From the NCBI RefSeq assembly GCF_004745635.1, contig NZ_SRLB01000016.1:100712-164711 (forward strand): a stretch of DNA of 64,000 nucleotides, read 5' to 3'. Positions within the stretch are counted from its first letter, which is position 1; every line of letters starts with the position of its first letter. The position numbers and the translations under genes are program-made. This stretch comes from Methylobacterium nonmethylotrophicum. GTDB taxonomy: Bacteria; Pseudomonadota; Alphaproteobacteria; Rhizobiales; Beijerinckiaceae. Under the pieces are notes generated by a model. It worked only from the letters and a program-made list of their open reading frames with translations, was not told the origin of the DNA and searched no databases. Shown here piece after piece: positions 58,980 through 64,000 of the stretch.

Positions 58980-59147
58980 CCGCTCCTCCTGCCGAGTTCG
59001 GCTGCGCCTGCAAGTCGTTCCAGCGCATGCAAGGGGCCTTGCTACAAGTACATGTTATACCCCAATCGATCGGTGATGGAGCGCACATCCACGAACCCGC
59101 GCGCAGCGGGCGCACTCCGGCATGGATCAAGCCTGCGCCAGCTTCCC
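58980..59147. other. Short AT-richer gap before the IS remnant
   Basis: Nothing is supported here. ACATGTTATACCCCAATCG around 59058-59076 is unusually AT-rich for this window and may be relic mobile DNA. Confidence 0.35.
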
Positions 59148-59255
59148 GGTTGGCTGGCGCACTACAATGACCTTCACCCTCATCGCGCGCTGGGCTACCG
59201 CTCGCCGCGCGAGTTCATCGCCCGATCAATCCAGGAGGCCCTATCCGGTCTTTAG
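59148..59255 (+). pseudogene. IS3-family transposase remnant (OrfB C-terminus)
   Basis: Only the last 35 or so codons survive: GWLAHYNDLHPHRALGYRSP then REFIARSIQEALSGL. The WxxxYNxxRPHxALGYxxPxEF pattern is the end of the rve integrase domain of IS3-family OrfB. The upstream catalytic DDE part is missing and no terminal inverted repeats are seen. It records past IS activity in this tRNA-adjacent region. Confidence 0.8.
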
Positions 59256-59425
59256 GTGGCTACATCAACCTGTCACAAGTGCTCGTGCTGCGTGCCCAGC
59301 GGGACTTGGTCGAGCGCGAGGCGCAATTTGGTCCGGGGTCTCGCGTGAGGTTGCAACCACACAGCGGGCGACAACTTTTTGGACGGTTAATCACGAAATT
59401 TCGGAATACGCGCGGAGAAATCAAA

Positions 59426-60055
59426 ATGGGCGGTCTCGGTAGCGGCCGATCGGGCGGCAGACCAACGGTCGAAAGTTCGCTTCACCTCACCATGAGCACA
59501 CTGCTTACGGGCCGGCGGGATCGTCACGAATGGGGCGGCTGCCTGGAGTACTCGCGCAGCTACGGCTCAACAGGCCGCGTCGAGTACGCCATCCGGCTCG
59601 ATCCCGAGAAGCGGATTGGTCGGCTCGTGGTCCGGCATAGCCTGCCGCTACCTTGGGGCGGCGTCGATGCGGTCGAGCCCTATGGGATCGAGTTGGAGGC
59701 CACGCCGCAGCCGCTCGGAGGGCTACGGTGGTGGTTCGTGTGCCCCGTGTCACAGCGGCGCTGCCGCCGCCTGTTCCTACCTTACGGGGCTCGGAAGTTC
59801 GGTGCCCGGCAGGCGTATCAGCTCGGCTATGCGAGCCAGCGGATGAGCCCACGTGACAAAGGAATTGAACGAGTACGCAAGCTGCAGAAGCGTATCGGTG
59901 GGGGCGACAACATATTGGCGCCGATCCCACCAAAGCCGAAATGGATGCGCTGGCGGACCTATGACCGGCACGTCACTATGATCGAGGAGGCACATCGGCC
60001 GGTGCTGGCCGCGAGCATGGCCGCCATAGAGAGGCTTGGGAGGCCGCAACGGTAG
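59426..60055 (+). CDS. GSGR-type hypothetical protein, probably mobile-DNA linked
   Basis: The 209-residue protein begins MGGLGSGRSGGRPTVESSLH, a start shared by a family of uncharacterised proteins scattered in rhizobial and Methylobacterium genomes, usually in accessory regions. It then has a beta-rich part (VEYAIRLDPEKRIGRLVVRH), the conserved WWFVCPVSQRRCRRLFLPYG with two cysteines of a degenerate zinc ribbon, and AYQLGYASQRMSPRDKGIER. The C-terminus is basic (PPKPKWMRWRTYDRHV). GGAG precedes the ATG by nine bases. A DNA- or RNA-binding role is only a guess. Its codon use is less GC-biased than neighbours. Confidence 0.72.
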   Translation: MGGLGSGRSGGRPTVESSLHLTMSTLLTGRRDRHEWGGCLEYSRSYGSTGRVEYAIRLDPEKRIGRLVVRHSLPLPWGGVDAVEPYGIELEATPQPLGGLRWWFVCPVSQRRCRRLFLPYGARKFGARQAYQLGYASQRMSPRDKGIERVRKLQKRIGGGDNILAPIPPKPKWMRWRTYDRHVTMIEEAHRPVLAASMAAIERLGRPQR

Positions 60056-60563
60056 GTCGAGATCCGAGCTTCGGCAGACTGACGAGTGCACCTCCGACTG
60101 CTTGATAAATAACTCAGAGGAGATCAAAGCGCGCGAGCGAGACGGTTGCCGAGCTACTCGGGATATGCGCCGGCGGCCATTGGCCTCGCTGCATCACTAC
60201 CAGACAGCTGAGCATATCACGCCGGCGACAAGACGCCCCTTGGGCTCCGCCATCGGCTGGACTGATCCCGAACGGCTCAAAATGACCCCTTGCAGACCTT
60301 CAAGCCTGCGAGCCCAGAACTCCGCTTGGTGGGAAGAAGCGGACCTATGAGCGGCGGCCACGACATCAGCAGCTACGGGCATATTAGCGACCGACGGGTA
60401 GCAGGCATGTCAGTGCGGTTCACTACGTGGTGGAAGACTATGGGTCCGGCTCTCGACGCGCACCGGCCTCGCAACCGACCTCCACCGTTGCACCTTCCGC
60501 TGCGCGCCCCGGTCGAGTTCGATAATTCCATCGAGGGACACGACCGGCGCGCGGAACGCGCGA
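60056..60563. other. Non-coding remainder of the accessory region
   Basis: These 508 bases, of intermediate GC content, show no gene, RNA or repeat I can support. Frames are short and without domain-like sequence. The right boundary of the presumed island probably lies here, before the pirin gene. Confidence 0.4.
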
Positions 60564-61310
60564 TTAATCAGCGAGTACGTTCCCGCTGAACATGCCACCG
60601 CGGAAAACCGGTGCGCCCTGATCGGTCACGAAGAGGACGAGGTCGACGTCGGAGCCGGCCAGCACCCTCCCGCCGTCCCCCTTGAGGTACGCCGTATCAC
60701 CCGCCCGCAGCGTCAAGCCGCCGACCTCGACGTCGCCGCCGAAGACGTGGAGCAGGCGAACCGCATCGGGCGCCGGAAGCGGCGGCAGGGACAACGCTGC
60801 CCTGGCCGCAACATGCGCGTCGGAGACCCATGCCTGGGCTCGGACCTCCAGCGGCGCGCCCTCGGGCCCGGCGATGAGGCGCCACTTGCCGTGGCTCAAC
60901 ACCTCCCCGAAGTCGTGGAACTGGACCTTGGGTCCGAGGTCGGCCGCCCGCGGCCGCAGGAAGATCTGCAGTGCCTCGACCGGGCCGTGGTCCAGCATGC
61001 GCTCCTCGTGCTGGAAGGTGTGGCCGGCGTTCATCATCATCAGGCGCGTCGCCGTGATCTCCTCCGCGTTTCCGACCGTGTCCCGGTGGAGCATCCGTCC
61101 GGCCCGGACGTAGGTCAGGATTTCGTCGTCGCGGTGCGGGTGCATCCCGATGACGTGCCCGGGCGCCACGGTGGCGCGGTCGATCCGGCCGATGGCGCCT
61201 AGGCCGCTATCTCCGCCGCCGAGGCTCAGCCCGGGACGGATGATCTCGACGGCGAAGCCACGGGTTGGGTCACCCATGCGGTCGCCGCGTCTGAGCTTGG
61301 TCACGTCCAT
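60564..61310 (-). CDS. Pirin-family bicupin protein
   Basis: The 248-residue protein has the N-terminal cupin metal site APGHVIGMHPHRDDEILTYV near 49-68 (the HxHxxxE-like set), then GNAEEITATRLMMMNAGHTF and HEERMLDHGPVEALQIFLRP near 101-120, the pirin signature. A second cupin lies at about 165-240. Pirins bind iron; some have quercetinase activity, others modulate metabolism or oxidative-stress response. It is divergent from a LysR gene with 108 bases between, so the LysR protein probably controls it and the plus-strand genes. Confidence 0.9.
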   Translation of the reverse strand: MDVTKLRRGDRMGDPTRGFAVEIIRPGLSLGGGDSGLGAIGRIDRATVAPGHVIGMHPHRDDEILTYVRAGRMLHRDTVGNAEEITATRLMMMNAGHTFQHEERMLDHGPVEALQIFLRPRAADLGPKVQFHDFGEVLSHGKWRLIAGPEGAPLEVRAQAWVSDAHVAARAALSLPPLPAPDAVRLLHVFGGDVEVGGLTLRAGDTAYLKGDGGRVLAGSDVDLVLFVTDQGAPVFRGGMFSGNVLAD

Positions 61311-61418
61311 GGTCGTCGTCCTTTCTCGGTGGGCATCTCCTCCATGGAACGTAGCGTCGTCGTACCAGGGACGGTATCGTCCGATCCGGGTAAGCTCCGT
61401 CCCGGGAAGCGGAACGCG

Positions 61419-62285
61419 ATGGACGTGGACGACCTGAGGACCTTCGTGGAAGTCGCCGACGCGGGAGGGGTCTCGGCCGCCTCACGCCGCCTCAACTTGG
61501 CGAAGTCGATTGTCAGCCGGCGGCTTCTGCGGCTGGAGGCCGAGCTCGGCACCCAACTCCTCGCCCGTACTACCCGGGGCGCGGCCCTGACCGAGGCGGG
61601 CACGACGTTCCGGGAACATGCGGCACGGATCTGCACGGAGGTAGACGCCGCGCTGGAGGCGGTCGCGGTTGGCGGCGAGCTCCGCGGCCTCCTGCGGGTT
61701 GCCGTACCCTCCACGTTCGGCCCGACGCACTTCGCGCCGGCCATCGCGGAGCTGACCCGTCGCCATCCCCAACTGCATATCAACTGCCGCTACAGCGACC
61801 GCTACGTCGATCTCGTCACCGAGGGCTTCGATTGCGGCATCCGGGTCGGCTACCTGGCGGATTCGAACCTGGTCGCGCGCCGCATCGGATCCTTCTCCGT
61901 GCGGCTGTTCGCAAGCCCGGACTATGTCGCCACGTACGGCGCCCCCGAGACGCCCGAGGACGTGCCCGGCCATCCCGCCGTGATGATCGCGACGGAAACC
62001 TGGACGTTCAGCGCCGGGGGCAAGCCGTTCCCGGTCCGCCCGACGGGCCGCTTCCGGGCCGACAGCGCGGTGGCCATCGCGGAGGCGACGGCCGCGGGTG
62101 CGGGTATCGCCGCGCTGCCCGATGTCATCGCGGAACCCTACGTCGCAGCCGGGACCCTGATACCGGTCATGCCGCGCTATGCGCTTCCCTCCATCGGGAT
62201 GTTCGTCGTGCGCCCACCGGGGCAGCACTCCTCGCGCAAGGTTCAGGCGCTCACCGACCTGCTGATCGAGCGGTTCGGCCGATAA
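61419..62285 (+). CDS. LysR-family regulator of the pirin/isochorismatase group
   Basis: The 288-residue regulator has an HTH at about 1-60: MDVDDLRTFVEVADAGGVSA, ASRRLNLAKSIVSRRLLRLE, LGTQLLARTTRGAALTEAG. The effector domain starts near 90 (LRVAVPSTFGPTHFAPAIAE) and shows FDCGIRVGYLADSNLVARRI and AGAGIAALPDVIAEPYVAAG. I start at the ATG at 61419; an upstream in-frame ATG adds 30 residues not seen in the family. Its neighbours (pirin divergent, hydrolase, GST and flavoprotein downstream) form a stress or xenobiotic-response set it likely controls. Confidence 0.9.
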   Translation: MDVDDLRTFVEVADAGGVSAASRRLNLAKSIVSRRLLRLEAELGTQLLARTTRGAALTEAGTTFREHAARICTEVDAALEAVAVGGELRGLLRVAVPSTFGPTHFAPAIAELTRRHPQLHINCRYSDRYVDLVTEGFDCGIRVGYLADSNLVARRIGSFSVRLFASPDYVATYGAPETPEDVPGHPAVMIATETWTFSAGGKPFPVRPTGRFRADSAVAIAEATAAGAGIAALPDVIAEPYVAAGTLIPVMPRYALPSIGMFVVRPPGQHSSRKVQALTDLLIERFGR

Positions 62286-62452
62286 GGCCCCCTTGCAGCG
62301 ACAGGTGCCGCCCTGGCAAGCGTTCCGGCGGCGTTCCGGTTTCAGGGACGCAGAGTGCCGGAAGTGGCGGCTAGTGGCCCTTCTCATGGAACGGCATCTT
62401 CATCGTGCCGGGTGGCTCCGAAGCGGGACCATCCCCACCGAAGGAGAGCACC

Positions 62453-63076
62453 ATGTCCTACGAGAGATTGACCGCCGAGAACGCCGCCGTCCTGTTCGTC
62501 GACCACCAGACCGGTCTTGCCAACGGCGTGCAGACCCAGACGCCCGCGGACTTCCTGAACAACGTGAAGGCGCTCGTCACCATCGCCCAGATCTACAAGC
62601 TGCCGGCCATCGTCACCACCAGCGCGGCCGACGGCCCGAACGGGCCGGTCTTGCCGGTCGTCGCCCAGGGCCTGCCCGACGCGACCGTCGTGCACCGGCC
62701 GGGCGAGATCAACGCCTTCGACAACGCCGACTTCGCCGCCGCCGTGAAGGCGACCGGTCGGAAGAAGCTCCTGATCGCCGGCATTTCGACGGAGGTTTGC
62801 GTGGCCTTCGCCGCGCTCGCGGCCCGCGAGGCGGGCTACGACGTCTACGCGGTGCTGGATGCATCGGGCACCTGGAGCAAGCTCGTCGAGGAAGCGGCCG
62901 TCGCCCGCATGGTGCAGGCAGGCGTCGTGCCGATCACCTGGGTCGCGGTCGGCGCCGAGCTTCTTGGCCACTGGCAATCGGCCACCGGCGAGGCGCACGC
63001 CAGGCTGATGGGCGACCACCTGCCCTTCGCCGGCAACATCTACGCGAGCTTTCTGGCCGCCAAAGGTCAGGCGTGA
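62453..63076 (+). CDS. YcaC-type isochorismatase-fold hydrolase
   Basis: The 207-residue hydrolase begins MSYERLTAENAAVLFVDHQT with Asp17 of the triad, has RKKLLIAGISTEVCVAFAAL with Cys116 as nucleophile near the second element, and VTTSAADGPNGPVLPVV and VHRPGEINAFDNADFAAAV between them. This is the YcaC subgroup, octameric proteins of unknown substrate often induced with aromatic or xenobiotic genes. AAGGAGAGCACC immediately precedes the ATG, an excellent ribosome site. The GST gene follows on the same strand. Confidence 0.92.
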   Translation: MSYERLTAENAAVLFVDHQTGLANGVQTQTPADFLNNVKALVTIAQIYKLPAIVTTSAADGPNGPVLPVVAQGLPDATVVHRPGEINAFDNADFAAAVKATGRKKLLIAGISTEVCVAFAALAAREAGYDVYAVLDASGTWSKLVEEAAVARMVQAGVVPITWVAVGAELLGHWQSATGEAHARLMGDHLPFAGNIYASFLAAKGQA

Positions 63077-63250
63077 CCCGTTTCGAGGGACCCGGCCGTG
63101 CATCCCGCACCGGCCGGGCCAGTCAGGATGGATTGTTCCGCTCGCGACAACAATGAACTGCGGAGGTCGAGCATTCTCCCGACCCCCTGATCGCGTCACC
63201 TTGCCAATGTGGTTCGGGCTTCACCCGGACAGAAAGCAGGGAACGCGGTC

Positions 63251-63868
63251 ATGAAGCTCTACCATCATCCCCTCTCGGGCCACGCGCATCGGGCCCGCCT
63301 GTTCCTCTCGTTGCTCGGCGTGCCGCACGAGGCGATTGAGGTCGACCTCAAGGCAGGCGCCCACAAGCGGCCCGAGTTCCTTGCCCTCAATCCGTTCGGC
63401 CAGGTGCCGGTCCTCGACGACGACGGAACCGTCGTCTCCGACTCGAACGCCATCCTCGTCTACGTGGCGCGCAAGCTGGGGCGGACCGATTGGCTGCCGG
63501 AGAATGCCGAGGGTGAGGCCGCCGTGCAGCGTTGGCTGTCGGTGGCGGCCGGCGAACTGGCCTACGGCCCGGCCGCCGCGCGCCTCGTCACCGTTTTCGG
63601 TGCCAATTTCCGGCCCGAGGAGGTGATCGGGCGGGCGCACACGCTGCTGGGCCGCCTGGAGGCGCATCTGACGGGCCGGGAATGGCTGGTTGGCGAGCGG
63701 CCCACCGTCGCGGACGTGGCGCTCTACAGCTACCTGGCGCGTGCACCCGAGGGCAACGTCGACCTCTCAAGCTACGTCAACGTCAACGCCTTCCTCCGCC
63801 GCATCGAGGCCTTGCCGGGCTTCGTCCCCTTCGTCCAGACGCCGGCCGGCCTCACGGCCGCGGCGTGA
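63251..63868 (+). CDS. Glutathione S-transferase family protein
   Basis: The 205-residue GST has an N-terminal thioredoxin-like domain (MKLYHHPLSGHAHRARLFLS; FLALNPFGQVPVLDDDGTVV; SDSNAILVYVARKLG with the conserved Ser for the gamma-glutamyl group of glutathione) and an all-helical C-terminal domain with ERPTVADVALYSYLARAPEG near 154-173 (N-capping box). The short Ser9/His11 start suggests a Ser-type or nu-like class. It lies between the YcaC-type hydrolase and a flavoprotein gene, so conjugation of an electrophile is plausible but not proven. Confidence 0.92.
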   Translation: MKLYHHPLSGHAHRARLFLSLLGVPHEAIEVDLKAGAHKRPEFLALNPFGQVPVLDDDGTVVSDSNAILVYVARKLGRTDWLPENAEGEAAVQRWLSVAAGELAYGPAAARLVTVFGANFRPEEVIGRAHTLLGRLEAHLTGREWLVGERPTVADVALYSYLARAPEGNVDLSSYVNVNAFLRRIEALPGFVPFVQTPAGLTAAA

Positions 63869-63926
63869 CCCCGCTTGTTCGGGCGCGCCGGTGCGCGCGC
63901 CCGACCGAACCGGACGGGAGAGTATC

Positions 63927-64000
63927 ATGAGCGACGGTCCGACCATCACGAAGTCCTCGCCCTGGCATCCGGGCGAGAAGGCCATCCAGCAGCAGGTCGG
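63927..64000 (+). CDS. Pyridoxamine-5'-phosphate-oxidase-like flavoprotein, 5' end only
   Basis: The ATG at 63927, preceded by GGGAGAG, opens a frame that runs off the window after 24 codons: MSDGPTITKSSPWHPGEKAI then QQQV. SPWHPGEKAIQ is the typical start of PNPOx-like FMN proteins, often fused to ferredoxin-reductase domains, that sit next to GST and pirin genes in proteobacteria. The rest lies outside, so the identity is provisional. Confidence 0.6.
   Translation, partial: MSDGPTITKSSPWHPGEKAIQQQV

Noticed and set aside
59148..59255. Complete IS3-family insertion sequence
   Set aside because: Only the transposase C-terminus remains; there is no OrfA, no DDE core and no terminal inverted repeats.

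Overview
The window is very GC-rich (roughly 70% or more), densely coded DNA from an alphaproteobacterium. It has many GTG starts, ATGA/GTGA stop-start overlaps and rhizobial-type intergenic palindromes. The gene content (PQQ dehydrogenase with a lanthanide-type DWD motif, XRE-metK-trmB, two AsmA/YejE-type envelope genes, HWE histidine kinase) fits Hyphomicrobiales and best suggests Methylobacterium or a close relative. The genus is an inference from gene content, not a search result.

Layout. 1-2.7 kb: partial hemerythrin-domain gene, three very small genes and a candidate MmgR/alpha-r8-like small RNA. 2.7-8.5 kb: MgtC-like membrane protein, XRE regulator-metK-trmB, a frameshifted coiled-coil gene and a three-PAS HWE sensor kinase. 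8.9-17.8 kb (minus strand): one long amide-utilisation operon, ordered amiC-like sensor, amiR-like ANTAR antiterminator, five ABC-transporter genes of the urea/amide/branched-chain type, an acetamidase/formamidase and an SDR. Its leader carries an intrinsic terminator preceded by two hexaloop hairpins with the ANTAR signature. 18.1-25.2 kb (plus strand): hpaR and a homoprotocatechuate meta-cleavage cluster (hpaF, hpaE, hpaD, hpaH, an hpaG-like FAH protein) ending in a thiamine-diphosphate enzyme. 25.9-30.6 kb: a PaoABC-type molybdenum hydroxylase and an alpha/beta hydrolase.

30.6-46 kb is mixed: LysR/MFS pair, LysE exporter, isochorismatase-fold hydrolase coupled to a GlxA-type regulator, small secreted proteins, a NodU/CmcH carbamoyltransferase, a 1,167-residue AsmA protein, an aminotransferase, a DUF4112 protein, an isolated YejE permease and a cupin. 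46.5-50.4 kb is a periplasmic redox group: SCO, Tat-exported Rieske protein, PQQ dehydrogenase and a secreted unknown. 50.5-57.6 kb holds an acyl-CoA dehydrogenase, an HSL esterase, a saccharopine-dehydrogenase/DUF4166 fusion with a DCC protein, and a trio of CobW GTPase, small CGLCG protein and polysaccharide deacetylase. A tRNA-Ser(GCU) at 57.76 kb is followed by about 2.7 kb of gene-poor, less GC-rich sequence with a methyltransferase, an IS3 transposase remnant and a GSGR-type unknown protein, probably a decayed island. 60.6-64 kb is a pirin/LysR/isochorismatase/GST/flavoprotein stress or xenobiotic group cut by the window edge.

Two observations stand out. The first is the ANTAR-type antitermination leader in front of the amide operon. 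The second is a recurrent pattern of short tandem duplications (12-25 bp, 2-4 copies) in intergenic DNA; in five genes the duplicated unit is the last few codons including the stop codon.
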